The notes beneath the pieces were generated by a model. The model ran no database searches. It had not been told where the DNA came from and saw only the letters and a list, made by a program, of their open reading frames with translations. This document shows positions 52,223 to 62,412 of a stretch of 64,000 nt of DNA, one piece after another. Both the position numbers and the translations under genes were made by a program. Source of the DNA: Rhodococcus sp. 06-462-5 (GTDB taxonomy: Bacteria; Actinomycetota; Actinomycetes; Mycobacteriales; Mycobacteriaceae); assembly GCF_002258315.1 (NCBI RefSeq), contig NZ_NOYD01000013.1:248001-312000 (forward strand), in the 5' to 3' direction. The first letter of the stretch is position 1; every line of letters begins with the position of its first letter.

Positions 52223-53215
52223 TCAGGCGACGGCCTCGGCCACCCGAGGTACCAACGCGTCGATGGCGAACGGAATCGACAGCACCGAGTTGTACGTGAT
52301 CGCTCCACGCTGATCGGTGGACAGCGGAACGATCGCATCGCGCCGTGCGGCATCGAGCGTTCCGAAGATCGGGTTCTCCGCCACCACGTCGATGTCGGCA
52401 CTCGTACCGAGATAGAGCACCAGGTCCGCGTCGAGCATGGATATGTTCTCGGCCGAGACCGGAACGAAGAAGTTGGTGCCGTCGTCCTCGGCGCGGATCG
52501 CTTCCGGGACCTCGAAGCCCAGCGAGGTGACGAATGTGCCGCGGGCATCACCGGGCAGGTATGCGCCGAACTGGCCGTCGTACGGAAGCACCACTGCTGC
52601 CGTCTTGCCTGCGAACTCGGGGTGTTCGTTTCGAGCCTGCTCGAGCGCGTCGTCGGTCTGCGCGTTCAACTCCTCACCGCGGTCGCGCTCACCCATCGCG
52701 CGAGCGATGGTGTCGGTGGCCACCTCACGATCGACGGCATAGGCAGCCGATCCTGCAGGTCGGGCGACCGTCGGCGCGATGCCGCTGAGCCTGTCGTAGG
52801 TCGCCTCGTCGAAACCCGCATTGAGTCCGGTGATGAGATCCGGTGCCAGAGAAGCGATCAGCTCGAAGTTCGGCTCGGACTCCGAGCCCAGCAGCGTCAG
52901 CGGCGCGTCACCCACCAATTCGTCGGTCCAGGGACCCAGTCCGGTCTCGTAGAACGTGTACCCGGTGTTCCCGACGGGAACGGTGCCCAGCGCGATGACG
53001 GCATCGGCGTCGGACACCCCGAGCGTGACGATGCGGGTGGGCTTCTCGGCGATGGTCGTGCTGCCGTAGATGTGATCGATGACGACCGGGAATGCACCGT
53101 CCGACGACTGCGTCGCCGTGTCGCCGGTGTCGGCAGTCGAACAGGCCGTCACAGCCACACCGAGAGCGATCACCGCCGCCACCGCCGTGAGCATTCGGGT
53201 CAACCGCACAGTCAT
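52223..53215 (-). CDS. Iron-siderophore ABC transporter substrate-binding lipoprotein
   Basis: This protein of 330 residues has a lipoprotein signal ending in the lipobox VTAC (mature N-terminus C25) and a FecB/FepB-like binding fold: the TroA-type segments AEKPTRIVTLGVSDADAVIALGTVPVG, PNFELIASLAPDLITGLNAGFDEATYDRLSGIAPTV and DADLVLYLG. ATG 53215 follows GAGGCGG. It should capture a ferric siderophore or related chelate outside the membrane. No permease or ATPase gene is adjacent, so it must work with a transporter encoded elsewhere. An iron-box-like site lies just upstream. Confidence 0.9.
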   Translation of the reverse strand: MTVRLTRMLTAVAAVIALGVAVTACSTADTGDTATQSSDGAFPVVIDHIYGSTTIAEKPTRIVTLGVSDADAVIALGTVPVGNTGYTFYETGLGPWTDELVGDAPLTLLGSESEPNFELIASLAPDLITGLNAGFDEATYDRLSGIAPTVARPAGSAAYAVDREVATDTIARAMGERDRGEELNAQTDDALEQARNEHPEFAGKTAAVVLPYDGQFGAYLPGDARGTFVTSLGFEVPEAIRAEDDGTNFFVPVSAENISMLDADLVLYLGTSADIDVVAENPIFGTLDAARRDAIVPLSTDQRGAITYNSVLSIPFAIDALVPRVAEAVA

Positions 53216-53237
53216 CGCATCCGCCTCTACTAGAAGT

Positions 53238-53256
53238 AAGTACAGGCAAACCTTAA
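53238..53256 (-). promoter_or_regulatory. Candidate IdeR/DtxR iron box
   Basis: On the minus strand TTAAGGTTTGCCTGTACTT lies 23 bases before the siderophore-binding gene. Its AAGGTTTGCCT half resembles the AGGTTAGCCT half-site of the DtxR/IdeR consensus; the second half is poorly matched. Position and gene function fit iron repression, but the match is partial. Confidence 0.45.
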
Positions 53257-53264
53257 CTGACTGA

Positions 53265-53684
53265 TCAGGGCAGTAGGCCCTCACGCGCCTTTTCCACTCC
53301 GGCGAGCACCAGAATGAGCATCGTCAACATCGCCTCGTCGTCCAGGCCGTTCGCGGGAAAGGTGTAGCGCAGCAGTACATCCGCGAGCTTGTCGTGGGTG
53401 TTGACCGAGATCGCGCCGAACTGCGAATCCGCATTGCGGTCGGCAACTTTCTTGTGCAGAGCGGGCTTCAGCGGCCGGTCCCACGCCAGCACCGCGGTGA
53501 GCGAGAGCACCTCGAGCTCGGGCGAGAGTCGAACGGCACGAAGCGAGCACAGAGCGCCCGCATAGTCGAAACCGAGCGAGCCCTCGTCGCCGAGTGTCAC
53601 CGTCGCGAACTGCGAGAGCGCGAGCTGGGCACGGGCTTGCAACGAAAGCCCCTCGTCCGGCGTGCCGTTCGCAGTGTCACTCAT
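53265..53684 (-). CDS. Conserved hypothetical protein (Rv2360c-like position)
   Basis: This 139-residue protein starts [26 protein letters not shown]. It contains [46 protein letters not shown], then [44 protein letters not shown]. It looks like an alpha/beta soluble protein without membrane spans. It sits next to uppS on the same strand, where mycobacteria also have a small unknown gene. The stop is 50 bases from the siderophore gene start. The function is unknown. Confidence 0.75.
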   Translation of the reverse strand: MSDTANGTPDEGLSLQARAQLALSQFATVTLGDEGSLGFDYAGALCSLRAVRLSPELEVLSLTAVLAWDRPLKPALHKKVADRNADSQFGAISVNTHDKLADVLLRYTFPANGLDDEAMLTMLILVLAGVEKAREGLLP

Positions 53685-54495
53685 ACTTGACCCCACCGAA
53701 TCGTCGGTCGCGCGAGGCGTATTCGATACACGCCTCCCACAGATCCCGGCGGTCGAAATCCGGGAAGAGCTTCTTCTGGAACACGAACTCCGCATAGGCG
53801 GACTGCCACAGCAGGAAGTTCGACGTCCGCTGCTCCCCCGAGGGACGCAGAAACAGATCCACGTCGGGCATGTCCGCTTCGTCGAGGTATTTCGCGACGG
53901 TCGCCTCGGTGATCTTCTCGGGGTTCAGCTTGCCCGCGGCCACCTGTCGAGCGATTTCCCTTGTGGCATCGGCAATCTCGGCTCGGCCACCGTAGTTGAC
54001 GCACATCGTCAACGTCATCACGGTATTGCGTTTCGTCAACTCCTCGGCAACTTCGAGTTCCTTGATGACACTGCCCCACAACCTCGGTCGACGGCCGGCC
54101 CAGCGAACCCGGACGCCCATCTCGTTCATCTCGTCGCGTCGACGACGAATGACGTCGCGATTGAAGCCCATCAGGAACTTGACCTCGTCGGGACTGCGCT
54201 TCCAGTTCTCCGTCGAGAATGCGTACGCGGACAACCACTGCACACCGATCTCGATGCAGCCGCACACGGCATCCATCAGCACCGCTTCGCCCTGCTCGTG
54301 CCCCGCAGTGCGCGGCAGACCACGATCCTGTGCCCATCGGCCGTTGCCGTCCATGACCAGAGCGACGTGACGAGGAATCAGTTCCGGCTGGAGGATCGGA
54401 GGCCGCGCGCCCGAGGGATGCGGGTCCGGCGGGCGCACCGGCGGCCGTTCGTCAGGCCGGGGTTGCGGCTCGCGTCGTCGAATCACGGTCCCCAT
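53677..54495 (-). CDS. uppS: (2Z,6E)/decaprenyl-type cis-prenyltransferase
   Basis: This 272-residue enzyme extends prenyl diphosphate to the polyprenyl carrier needed for peptidoglycan and arabinogalactan. The motif with the catalytic aspartate D49 is [13 protein letters not shown]. The family segment [14 protein letters not shown] and the substrate-binding [24 protein letters not shown] are present. An N-terminal basic/proline-rich leader of 35 residues precedes the core. ATG 54495 overlaps the end of recO by 44 bases; the following small gene overlaps its end by 8. Long- or short-chain specificity cannot be told by eye. Confidence 0.93.
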   Translation of the reverse strand: MGTVIRRREPQPRPDERPPVRPPDPHPSGARPPILQPELIPRHVALVMDGNGRWAQDRGLPRTAGHEQGEAVLMDAVCGCIEIGVQWLSAYAFSTENWKRSPDEVKFLMGFNRDVIRRRRDEMNEMGVRVRWAGRRPRLWGSVIKELEVAEELTKRNTVMTLTMCVNYGGRAEIADATREIARQVAAGKLNPEKITEATVAKYLDEADMPDVDLFLRPSGEQRTSNFLLWQSAYAEFVFQKKLFPDFDRRDLWEACIEYASRDRRFGGVKYE

Positions 54496-55285
54496 CCTGC
54501 CCGACGGTGTCGGCGAACACGGAGTCAGGTTGGGCCAGCGGCACCTGGTGCGGGTGCGAGCGCTCGATGAGCGGAAGAGTGCGCAACTGTCGTTCCAGAT
54601 GCCATTGCAGATGCGCCGCCACCAGTCCACTGGCCTGCTTGCGGACGGTATCGGAGGTGGTGACGGTGTAGTCCCACTCCCCCCGCTCGAGCGCAACCAT
54701 GAGATCGAGAACCCCGGTCGACGGCGTCGCCGAGCCCGGCGGTCGGCAATGCACACACACGGCTCCACCGGCAGCGACGTGGAAAGCTCGATGTGGCCCT
54801 ACAGCTGCGCACCGCGCGCAGTCGGTCAGTGCGGGAGCCCATCCGGCGAAACCCATCGCGCGCAGCAGATACGCGTCGAGCACCAGCTCGGGAGGCCGGA
54901 CGTGCTGCGCGAGGGCGCGCAATGCACCGACGGTCAACTGATGCAGCCGCTGCGCGGGCGCATGCTCCTCACCTGCCAGCCGTTCGGCAGTTTCGAGAAC
55001 CGCACAACCGGTGGTGTAGCGACCGTAGTCGGCAACGATGTCTCCGCCGAACGCGTCGACCGTGTGCACCTGGGTGACGATGTCGAGATTGCGTCCCGGA
55101 TAGAGCAGGACGTCGATGTGCGCAAACGGCTCGAGCCGCGCACCGAATTTGGATTTGGTGCGGCGAACCCCTTTGGCGACGGCCCGTACGATCCCGTTCT
55201 CCCTGGTCAACAACGTGACGATGCGATCGGCCTCACCCAGCTTGTGCTGGCGCAGGACGACTGCGTTGTCACGGTATGGCCTCAC
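54452..55285 (-). CDS. recO: DNA repair protein RecO
   Basis: This 277-residue protein of the RecFOR recombination pathway starts [31 protein letters not shown] with an OB-fold that binds single-stranded DNA ([20 protein letters not shown]). The helical part carries cysteines (DCARCAAVG and VCVHC) of the zinc-binding site. Start GTG 55285; upstream codons to 55369 lie in the divergent amidase promoter. The C-terminus extends into the uppS start region. Confidence 0.92.
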   Translation of the reverse strand: MRPYRDNAVVLRQHKLGEADRIVTLLTRENGIVRAVAKGVRRTKSKFGARLEPFAHIDVLLYPGRNLDIVTQVHTVDAFGGDIVADYGRYTTGCAVLETAERLAGEEHAPAQRLHQLTVGALRALAQHVRPPELVLDAYLLRAMGFAGWAPALTDCARCAAVGPHRAFHVAAGGAVCVHCRPPGSATPSTGVLDLMVALERGEWDYTVTTSDTVRKQASGLVAAHLQWHLERQLRTLPLIERSHPHQVPLAQPDSVFADTVGQDGDRDSTTRAATPA

Positions 55286-55357
55286 GTGTTCCAGTGTCCC
55301 ACGCGCGCAGCGGCGGTGACCGTTCCCGCGCTGACGAGAAGTCGATACTGTGCAGGC

Positions 55358-56779
55358 GTGGATTTTCATCGGTCGACTCTCGTTGCCCAGGCCGCCGCTC
55401 TCGCGTCGGGTCGCATCACCTCGGTACAGGCGGTCACCGAATCACTCGATCGGATCGACAAGAGCCAACCCACGCTCAATGCGTTCCGCCTCGTGCGCCG
55501 CGATGCCGCCCTCGCCGAGGCAGCCGAAGCGGATCGGCTGCGCGCCGCGGGCACCACCGCTCCCCTGCTCGGCGTTCCGATTGCCGTCAAGGACGACGTG
55601 GACGTCACCGGGGAACCGACCGCCTTCGGTTGCGCGGGCGACTTTCCGCCTGCCACCGCGGATTCGGAGGTGGTGCGCAGACTGCGTGCGGCCGGAGCGG
55701 TCATCGTCGGAAAGACCAACAGCCCGGAACTCGGCCAGTGGCCGTTCACCGGCGGCACCTTCGGACACACCCGCAATCCATGGGACCGCGAACGCACTCC
55801 CGGCGGCTCCTCGGGTGGCAGCTCTGCCGCGGTGGCCGCCGAATTGATCTCTGCCGCTTTGGGTTCCGACGGTGCCGGCTCGGTGCGAATTCCGGCCTCG
55901 TGGACGAATCTCGTGGGGATCAAGCCGCAGCGCGGACGCATATCGTCGTGGCCGGAGCCCGAGGCGTTCAACGGCATCACCGTCATCGGCCCGCTCGCGC
56001 GCACCGTGGCCGACGCGGCACTGCTCCTCGACGTGGTCTCGGGTAGTCACGACGGGGATCTGCATCGTCCGATACCGCTGACCGTCTCCGATGCCGTCGG
56101 ACGCAACCCCGGCTCGCTGCGCATCGCGCTCAGCCTGCGTAAGCCCTTCATCCCGACGCCCGCCCCACTGGACCCCCAGATCGCGGCTGCCGCGTACGAG
56201 ATGGCCGCGGTGCTGCGACTGCTCGGACATCGAGTGGTCGTCGATGACCCCGCCTACGGAATGCTGTTGGGGCTCAACTTCTTACCCCGCTCACTGGCCG
56301 GTGTGGCGGCCTGGGTGGACCGTCTGCCGGATCCGTCTCTCGCCGACCCGAGGACCCGAGCCAATGCCAAGAGCGGCCGGGCTCTCGCCGGAGCGCCGCT
56401 GCGCGCAGCACGCGCTGCCGAGCCGCGCATCGGGCGTCGTATCGGCCGGTTCTTCGACGAGTACGACATCGTGCTCGCCCCCACGACGGCCACCCCGCCG
56501 CCTCGAATCGAGGCCATCGACGGCATCTCCAACGCCGACACCGATCGGGTCATCACCGAGCACTGTCCCTACACCTGGCCGTGGAACGTACTGGGCTGGC
56601 CGAGCGTCAACGTGCCCGCAGGATTCACCGCCGCCGGTCTGCCCATAGGCCTGCAACTGATGGGCCACGAATCCTCCGAGCCGCTACTGGTTTCGGTCGC
56701 CGCTCAACTCGAGAACGTGCTGCAGTGGCACCGCAAGCGCCCCGATCCCTGGTGGACCCAGGTGAGCGAAACTTCGTAG
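55358..56779 (+). CDS. Amidase (amidase-signature family)
   Basis: This 473-residue hydrolase has the Ser-Ser-Lys signature: the lysine in LGVPIAVKDDVDVTG and the glycine/serine-rich segment RTPGGSSGGSSAAVAAELISAALGSDGAGSVRIPA, where the nucleophile serine lies in the later DGAGSVRIP part. Such enzymes hydrolyse amides including aryl and short-chain amides; the true substrate is unknown. Start GTG 55358 (DFHRSTLVAQ). The gene is divergent from recO and convergent with era, the place of amiA2 in mycobacteria. Confidence 0.92.
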   Translation: MDFHRSTLVAQAAALASGRITSVQAVTESLDRIDKSQPTLNAFRLVRRDAALAEAAEADRLRAAGTTAPLLGVPIAVKDDVDVTGEPTAFGCAGDFPPATADSEVVRRLRAAGAVIVGKTNSPELGQWPFTGGTFGHTRNPWDRERTPGGSSGGSSAAVAAELISAALGSDGAGSVRIPASWTNLVGIKPQRGRISSWPEPEAFNGITVIGPLARTVADAALLLDVVSGSHDGDLHRPIPLTVSDAVGRNPGSLRIALSLRKPFIPTPAPLDPQIAAAAYEMAAVLRLLGHRVVVDDPAYGMLLGLNFLPRSLAGVAAWVDRLPDPSLADPRTRANAKSGRALAGAPLRAARAAEPRIGRRIGRFFDEYDIVLAPTTATPPPRIEAIDGISNADTDRVITEHCPYTWPWNVLGWPSVNVPAGFTAAGLPIGLQLMGHESSEPLLVSVAAQLENVLQWHRKRPDPWWTQVSETS

Positions 56780-56855
56780 CCCACTACGAGACAGGAGTGC
56801 AGCCTGCGGAACGACCGGTGGGTCCAGCCGCGCACGTGCGGCGAAGCCGCTTCGG

Positions 56856-57770
56856 TCAGAATCCGAGCTTGCCCATCTGCTTCGGGTCGGTCTGCCAGTC
56901 CTTCGCGATTTTGACGTGCAGGTCCAGGTAGATCCTGGTGCCGAGCAGCTTCTCGATCTGCAGTCGCGACGCCGTGCCGACCTCTTTGAGTCGCGAACCA
57001 CCCTTGCCGATGATGATCGCCTTCTGGCTCGATCGCTCCACGTACATGATGGCGTGCACGTCGAGCATGTTGTCGTGACCCTCGCGGGGGGTGACCTCGT
57101 CGATGACGACGGCCAGCGAGTGTGGCAGCTCGTCGCGGACGCCTTCGAGCGCGGCCTCACGGATGAGTTCGGCCATCAGGATTTCCTCGGGCTCGTCGGT
57201 GAGTTCTCCGTCGGGGTAGAACGCCGGGCCCTGCGGCAGTTCGGAGGCCAACAGGTCGACGAGCTTCTCGATCTGCTCGCCCGATTCGGCCGACACCGGG
57301 ATGACGTGCGAATTCTCACCGAGCAGCTTCGACAGCGACATCAGCTGCTGTACGACGCGTTCCTTCTTGACCTTGTCGATTTTGGTCACGATGCCGATGA
57401 GCGTCGTCTTGGGCGCGATGTGCCGCACCTGTTCGAGAATCCACCGGTCGCCGGGCCCGATCTTCTCGTCCGCGGGGATGCAGAGTCCGATGACGTCGAC
57501 CTCGGAGTAGGTGTCCTGCACCAGGTCGTTGAGACGTTGACCCAGCAGCGTTCTCGGTCGGTGCAGTCCCGGGGTGTCGACCAGGATCAGCTGGGCGTGC
57601 TCCCGGTGCACGATGCCGCGAATGGTATGCCGCGTCGTCTGGGGACGCGAGGACGTGATGGCGATCTTCGATCCCACCAACGCATTGGTCAGCGTGGATT
57701 TGCCGGTGTTGGGTCGGCCCACGAAACAGACGAATCCGGATCGGAACTCACCGTTGTTCTGCTCGGACAC
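56856..57770 (-). CDS. era: GTPase Era
   Basis: This 304-residue GTPase binds 16S rRNA and helps mature the small subunit. The GTPase motifs are complete: P-loop GRPNTGKST, switch region TRHTIRGIV, VDTPGLHRPR, and the KID-type base motif TKIDKV. The C-terminal KH domain shows IIIGKGGSRLKEVGTASRLQIEKLL with the G-K-G-G loop. Start GTG 57770 is supported by GGAGG; the frame extends much further upstream (to 58475) only by chance. The CBS-domain protein gene ends 17 bases away. Confidence 0.97.
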   Translation of the reverse strand: MSEQNNGEFRSGFVCFVGRPNTGKSTLTNALVGSKIAITSSRPQTTRHTIRGIVHREHAQLILVDTPGLHRPRTLLGQRLNDLVQDTYSEVDVIGLCIPADEKIGPGDRWILEQVRHIAPKTTLIGIVTKIDKVKKERVVQQLMSLSKLLGENSHVIPVSAESGEQIEKLVDLLASELPQGPAFYPDGELTDEPEEILMAELIREAALEGVRDELPHSLAVVIDEVTPREGHDNMLDVHAIMYVERSSQKAIIIGKGGSRLKEVGTASRLQIEKLLGTRIYLDLHVKIAKDWQTDPKQMGKLGF

Positions 57771-57787
57771 AAGAGCACCTCCAGATT

Positions 57788-59110
57788 TCAGTGTTGGCGA
57801 GTGACGTCCGACGAGTCGTCGTCCTCGGTGGTTTCTTCGTCCGGCTCGAGCTTCTCGACCAGGACCGTGGCAATCCGGACGCGCCCCTTGGGGTCGGCTC
57901 CACCTTCTCCGCGCAGCAGGAGCCCGTGGGTGATCACCTGCGAACCGGGCAACGGTACTCGGCCCAGTTCGTAGCCGAGGAGTCCGCCGACGGTGTCGAC
58001 TTCCTCGGATTCGATGTCGATGCCGAAGATCTCGCCGAGGTCCTCGAGCGGCAGCCGCGAGGACAGCCGATACCGTCCGTCCTCGAGTTCCTCGATGGGC
58101 GCAACCTCGTCGGAGTCGTATTCGTCGGCGATCTCGCCGACGATCTCCTCGATCACGTCCTCGATGGTCACCAGCCCTGCGATGCCTCCGTACTCGTCGA
58201 CGAGCAGGGCCATGTGGTTGCGATCGCGCTGCATCTCGGCGAGCAGACTGTCGAGTGCCTTGGAATCGGGAACGAAGACGGCCGGACGCATCAGTTCGGA
58301 CACCTGCACTCCCCGGCCACCGTCGGTGGAGTAATACGTCTGCTGCACAAGGTCTTTGAGGTACACGACGCCCACCACGTCGTCCACGTTCTCGCCGATC
58401 ACCGGGATGCGGGAGTGGCCGCTGCGCACGGCCAACGAGGTGGCCTGTCCTGCCGATTTGTCGGACTCGATCCACACCATCTCGGGGCGCGGGACCATGA
58501 CCTCACGAGCGGAGGTGTCCCCCAGCTCGAACACCGATTGGATCATCCGCCGTTCGTCGTCGGCCACGACGCCGCGCTCGCGGGCCATGTCCACCAGTTC
58601 TCGGAGTTCGATCTCGGAAGCGAAGGGGCCGTTGCGAAATCCTTTACCGGGGGTGATGGCGTTACCGATGAGGATGAGCAGGCGGCTGATCGGTCCGAGG
58701 AGCCACCCGAGTGCACGCAACGGCAACGCAGCCGCCAACGCGATCGAATACGCGTTCTGCCGACCGAGGGTTCTCGGACCGACACCGATCACGACGTAAC
58801 TGACCAACACCATGGCCACCGCGCTGATGACCAGTGCCGTGGTGGAGTCGATCAGCTGCGTCAGGCCACCCGCGAGCAACACGGTGCCGCCGATTTCGCA
58901 CAGGATGCGCAGCAGCACCATCAGATTGACGTACCGCGGGCGGTCGCCGACCACCACGACGAGGCCTGCGGCACCGGGGCGCTCGTCCTTGACCATGTCG
59001 TCGATTCGCGCCCGTGACACCGTGTTCAGCGCGGAGTCGACGGCGGCGAACAGGCCTCCGAGAGGCACGAGAAGGACAGCGAACACGATGAGCGCAGCAG
59101 CACTGCTCAC
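57788..59110 (-). CDS. HlyC/CorC-type CBS-domain membrane protein (CNNM family)
   Basis: This 440-residue protein has an N-terminal DUF21 membrane part with about four spans ([25 protein letters not shown] and [23 protein letters not shown]). Two CBS domains follow ([53 protein letters not shown] and the second in [55 protein letters not shown]). The CorC/transporter-associated domain closes it. It probably moves magnesium or other cations. The position between era and ybeY is conserved in mycobacteria (Rv2366c). Confidence 0.93.
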   Translation of the reverse strand: MSSAAALIVFAVLLVPLGGLFAAVDSALNTVSRARIDDMVKDERPGAAGLVVVVGDRPRYVNLMVLLRILCEIGGTVLLAGGLTQLIDSTTALVISAVAMVLVSYVVIGVGPRTLGRQNAYSIALAAALPLRALGWLLGPISRLLILIGNAITPGKGFRNGPFASEIELRELVDMARERGVVADDERRMIQSVFELGDTSAREVMVPRPEMVWIESDKSAGQATSLAVRSGHSRIPVIGENVDDVVGVVYLKDLVQQTYYSTDGGRGVQVSELMRPAVFVPDSKALDSLLAEMQRDRNHMALLVDEYGGIAGLVTIEDVIEEIVGEIADEYDSDEVAPIEELEDGRYRLSSRLPLEDLGEIFGIDIESEEVDTVGGLLGYELGRVPLPGSQVITHGLLLRGEGGADPKGRVRIATVLVEKLEPDEETTEDDDSSDVTRQH

Positions 59111-59150
59111 GCGCTACGACCCCACACTTCCACCTGTTCGACGACGCAGA

Positions 59151-59693
59151 TCATCGATCGAGTCCGTCGACGAAACCGGCCTTGCCGAGGAGCCGGGCAT
59201 CGCGAGCGGCCTGTTCGGCAGCCTGTTCCGCGCGCCTGGCGTCCTCGTACCACTCGGCCAGCAGCCGGTTCTGCAGCTCGAACATTTCCTTCTCTTCGTC
59301 CGGCTCGGCGTGGTCGTAGCCGAGCAGGTGCAGTACACCGTGCACGGTCAGCAACGCCAGCTCGTGTTCGAGCGAATGCCCCGCTGCGGCAGCCTGATCC
59401 GCGGCGAACGACGGGCACAGCACGATGTCGCCGAGCATCGCCGGTCCGGGCTCGGGCGCATCGGGACGACCGCCCGGCTCCAGCTCGTCCATCGGAAACG
59501 ACATCACGTCGGTGGGGCCGGGCAGATCCATCCACCGCATGTGCAGATCTGCCATCGTGGCCGAATCCACCAGCACCATCGACAGTTCCGCGGCGGGATG
59601 CACGTCCATGCCGGCGATCGCGAACCGTGCGACCGAGACCAGCTCGGGTTCGGAGATGTCCATCCCCGACTCGTTGGACACTTCGATACTCAT
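59151..59693 (-). CDS. ybeY: Endoribonuclease YbeY
   Basis: This 180-residue metalloprotein helps mature 16S rRNA. The zinc-binding H-x3-H-x5-H motif is complete in [12 protein letters not shown], preceded by the Arg-containing stretch [17 protein letters not shown]. The length includes a C-terminal tail of about 30 residues ([26 protein letters not shown]) common in actinobacteria. It lies between the CBS-protein gene and phoH on one strand. Confidence 0.95.
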   Translation of the reverse strand: MSIEVSNESGMDISEPELVSVARFAIAGMDVHPAAELSMVLVDSATMADLHMRWMDLPGPTDVMSFPMDELEPGGRPDAPEPGPAMLGDIVLCPSFAADQAAAAGHSLEHELALLTVHGVLHLLGYDHAEPDEEKEMFELQNRLLAEWYEDARRAEQAAEQAARDARLLGKAGFVDGLDR

Positions 59694-59746
59694 CTAGCCA
59701 CTACCCACGCTCTCGTTGCCTGCATCTGTCGGTCCGTACGCCTGAA

Positions 59747-60790
59747 TCATCTTCTCGCCGAACGCGGTCCACCGGTTCGGCGTTGCGCCCGATTGGGAAT
59801 GACGCCTTCCGATGTCGACTCGAACCGCTCGTACGCGTCGACGATCTCCGAGACCAATCGGTGTCGCACCACGTCGCTGCTGGTGAGCTGCGCGAAGTGT
59901 ATGTCGTCGACGTCGGTGAGGATCTCCGACGCCGCACGCAATCCGGATCGCGCGCCTCCGGGAAGGTCGACCTGGGTGACGTCGCCTGTGACGACGATCT
60001 TCGATCCGAATCCGAGTCGCGTCAGGAACATCTTCATCTGCTCGGCGGTGGTGTTCTGTGCCTCGTCGAGAATGATGAATGCATCGTTGAGCGTGCGGCC
60101 ACGCATGTAGGCGAGCGGGGCGACTTCGATGACCCCGGCCTGCATCAGCTTGGGAATCGCTTCGTCGTCCATCATGTCGTGCAACGCATCGTGCAACGGC
60201 CGCAGGTACGGGTCGATCTTCTCGTGCAGGGTTCCGGGGAGGAATCCCAGCCGCTCCCCCGCCTCCACTGCCGGACGCGTCAGGATGATGCGGCTGACCT
60301 GCTTGGTCTGCAGTGCCTGCACGGCCTTCGCCATCGCCAGGTACGTCTTGCCGGTACCGGCGGGGCCGATGCCGAACACGATGGTGTTGGCGTCGATCGC
60401 ATCCACGTACCGCTTCTGGTTCAGCGTCTTGGGCCGGATCGTCTTGCCGCGGCGCGAGAGGATGTCCAGGCTCAGCACCTCGGCCGGCGAATCGGCGACG
60501 CCCTCCGTGAGCATGGCGATCGATCGGCGCACCGCATCGGGAGTCAGTGGCTGAGCGCGCTTGGCCAGCGCGGCCAACTCGGAGATCACCCGTTCGGCGA
60601 GGGCCACATCGGCCACTTTTCCGGTGAGCGTCACGGCGTTTCCTCGTACGTGGATGTCTGCCGTCAGCATCTGCTCGAGCGCCCGCAGGTTCTCGTCGGA
60701 CTGTCCCAGCAGTGGCATCACCGCTTCGGGGGCGAGTTCCAGGGTGGACCGAACGTCACGCTCGGCGGGAAATTCGCTGTGTTCACTCAC
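59747..60790 (-). CDS. phoH: PhoH-like ATPase
   Basis: This 347-residue ATPase of unknown duty (phosphate starvation, RNA processing) carries Walker A GIGPAGTGKTYLAMA, Walker B in DAFIILDEAQNTT, and the family segment LTRLGFGSKIVVTGDVTQVDLPGG. The N-terminal KH-like part (LEQMLTADIHVRGNAVTLTGK) precedes it. ATG 60790 (MSEHSEF). The gene is upstream of ybeY on the same strand, an order found across actinobacteria. Confidence 0.94.
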   Translation of the reverse strand: MSEHSEFPAERDVRSTLELAPEAVMPLLGQSDENLRALEQMLTADIHVRGNAVTLTGKVADVALAERVISELAALAKRAQPLTPDAVRRSIAMLTEGVADSPAEVLSLDILSRRGKTIRPKTLNQKRYVDAIDANTIVFGIGPAGTGKTYLAMAKAVQALQTKQVSRIILTRPAVEAGERLGFLPGTLHEKIDPYLRPLHDALHDMMDDEAIPKLMQAGVIEVAPLAYMRGRTLNDAFIILDEAQNTTAEQMKMFLTRLGFGSKIVVTGDVTQVDLPGGARSGLRAASEILTDVDDIHFAQLTSSDVVRHRLVSEIVDAYERFESTSEGVIPNRAQRRTGGPRSARR

Positions 60791-60883
60791 GTGGTGGCTA
60801 TGGCCTGCTCTCTGGTGTCGGCTTCTCGGACGTGCACTTGGTATGGATCGAGTTTAACGCCGCAGCAACGATGCGCATTCCCA

Positions 60884-61639
60884 TTACTCGCTGGTGGCAC
60901 CGAGCACCGCGTCGAGTGAGAGCGCCCAGCACCGGGAATCGGGATTCAGGAAAGCGAAGTGGTCTTCCCCCGGCACGATCGTCAGCCGCGCGTCGTCTCC
61001 GGCAGCGCGCGCCAGCGCGACGTACCTCTCGCTCTGCGCCGCGGGGACCTGGACGTCCTCTGATCCGTGCAGGGCGATCGTCGGGATGCCGATGGGTACA
61101 CGTGCAGCCGGTGAGGCCGAGCGGTACAGGTCGGGATCGTCCTCGTACCGGGCTTGCAACAGCGCCTCGACCGCCGGGTTGGTGCGGCCCGACGCACCTC
61201 GAGGTTCGAGATCGAGAACGCCGGCCTGCGAGACGATGCGCGACGGGCGGACCTCGGTGCCGGTCTCGCCGCCGAGCCACACGGCCAGGTGCCCGCCTGC
61301 GGAGTGCCCGATGACACGTACGTCGTCGATTCCCACCGGGGCGTGCTGCTGCAGTTCCCCGGCGACCACGTCGAGTGCCGCGGTCACGTCGGACTGCATC
61401 TCCGGCCAATGGCCGCCTGCGCCGACGCGGCGGTACTCGATGTTCCACGCCACCGCTCCGGCTCCGGCGACTGCGCGGGCGAACTGGGTGCCCAGATTGG
61501 ATCCGTACTGTCCGCTCCAGAATCCGCCGTGCACCACCACGACCACCGGGGTCGTGTCGTCGACGGGTTCGGCCGGCAGGTAGAGGTGGCCGAACTGCTC
61601 CGGGTGATCGCCGTAGGCGATCTTGATCCGAGCGCTCAT
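60884..61639 (-). CDS. Alpha/beta hydrolase (esterase/acylase type)
   Basis: This protein of 251 residues has the catalytic pattern HGG (PVVVVVHGGFWSGQY, oxyanion loop), nucleophile serine in VIGHSAGGHLAV, acid in LHGSEDVQVP, and His in VPGEDHFAFL, an alpha/beta-hydrolase of the carboxylesterase/BD-FAE type. ATG 61639 directly overlaps the end of rsmE by 4 bases. No signal peptide. The substrate is unknown; the position between phoH and rsmE is a local addition compared with the mycobacterial order I recall. Confidence 0.88.
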   Translation of the reverse strand: MSARIKIAYGDHPEQFGHLYLPAEPVDDTTPVVVVVHGGFWSGQYGSNLGTQFARAVAGAGAVAWNIEYRRVGAGGHWPEMQSDVTAALDVVAGELQQHAPVGIDDVRVIGHSAGGHLAVWLGGETGTEVRPSRIVSQAGVLDLEPRGASGRTNPAVEALLQARYEDDPDLYRSASPAARVPIGIPTIALHGSEDVQVPAAQSERYVALARAAGDDARLTIVPGEDHFAFLNPDSRCWALSLDAVLGATSE

Positions 61640-62409
61640 GCGTTCTGGAAGTCGGGCGGCAACTGTGCCCACCGTGAGGTCAGAACCCCCAGTGCGCCGA
61701 GGGCCACCGCTCCTGCCGTCGAGGTCCGCAGCACCGTCGGGCCCAGCACGACCGGGGTTGCGCCTGCTTCGGTCAGCGCGGTCACCTCTCGGTCGTCGAG
61801 CCCTCCCTCGGGTCCGACGACGATCGCGACCTCGGGCACCGCGTCGAACGGCAGGTCCCGGAACGCCGAGGTGGCTGCCTCGTGCAGCACGGCGACGATT
61901 CCACCGCGCTCCACGACACCGCGCACGAAGGCGTTCACCTCGCGCGAATCGTGCAACTCGGAGACCTCGGGGATGTATGCCCGACGCGACTGCTTGGCGG
62001 CTTCGGCCGCGGTGCTCCGCCACTTCGCGACACCCTTGGATGCCTTCGGGCCCTCCCACCGTGCGACGCATCGCGCGGACTGCCACGGCACGACGGCATC
62101 GACGCCCGCTTCGGTGGCCAGCTCGACGGCGAGTTCCGATCGATCCGCCTTCGGCAATGCCTGCACCAGCGTCACCATCGGGGTGGGACGCGGCATCTCG
62201 CTGCGCGCTTGCACGGTCAGTTCCAGTCGGTTCTTCTCGGCTGCGGCGACGACCGTGTCGGCCAGGCCGCCGGCTCCGTCACCGAGCAGCACCCGCTCGC
62301 CGACGCGGATGCGTCGTACCGTCGCGGCATGGTGCCCTTCCTTGCCGTCCAGCACGGCGAGCTCCCCGACGTTCGGCAGGGGCGAGAGGTAGAAGACCGT
62401 GGGGGCCAT
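61636..62409 (-). CDS. rsmE: 16S rRNA (uracil-1498-N3)-methyltransferase RsmE
   Basis: This 257-residue SPOUT methyltransferase modifies U1498 of 16S rRNA. It starts MAPTVFYLSPLPNVGELAVLDGKEGHHAATVRRIRVGERVLLGDG with the PUA-like domain. The knot motif follows: VAIVVGPEGGLDDREVTALTEAGATPVVLGPTVLRTSTAGAVAL. The length is normal. The downstream hydrolase gene overlaps it by 4 bases; dnaJ2 ends 3 bases from its start, so transcription is shared. Confidence 0.95.
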   Translation of the reverse strand: MAPTVFYLSPLPNVGELAVLDGKEGHHAATVRRIRVGERVLLGDGAGGLADTVVAAAEKNRLELTVQARSEMPRPTPMVTLVQALPKADRSELAVELATEAGVDAVVPWQSARCVARWEGPKASKGVAKWRSTAAEAAKQSRRAYIPEVSELHDSREVNAFVRGVVERGGIVAVLHEAATSAFRDLPFDAVPEVAIVVGPEGGLDDREVTALTEAGATPVVLGPTVLRTSTAGAVALGALGVLTSRWAQLPPDFQNA

Positions 62410-62412
62410 CGA

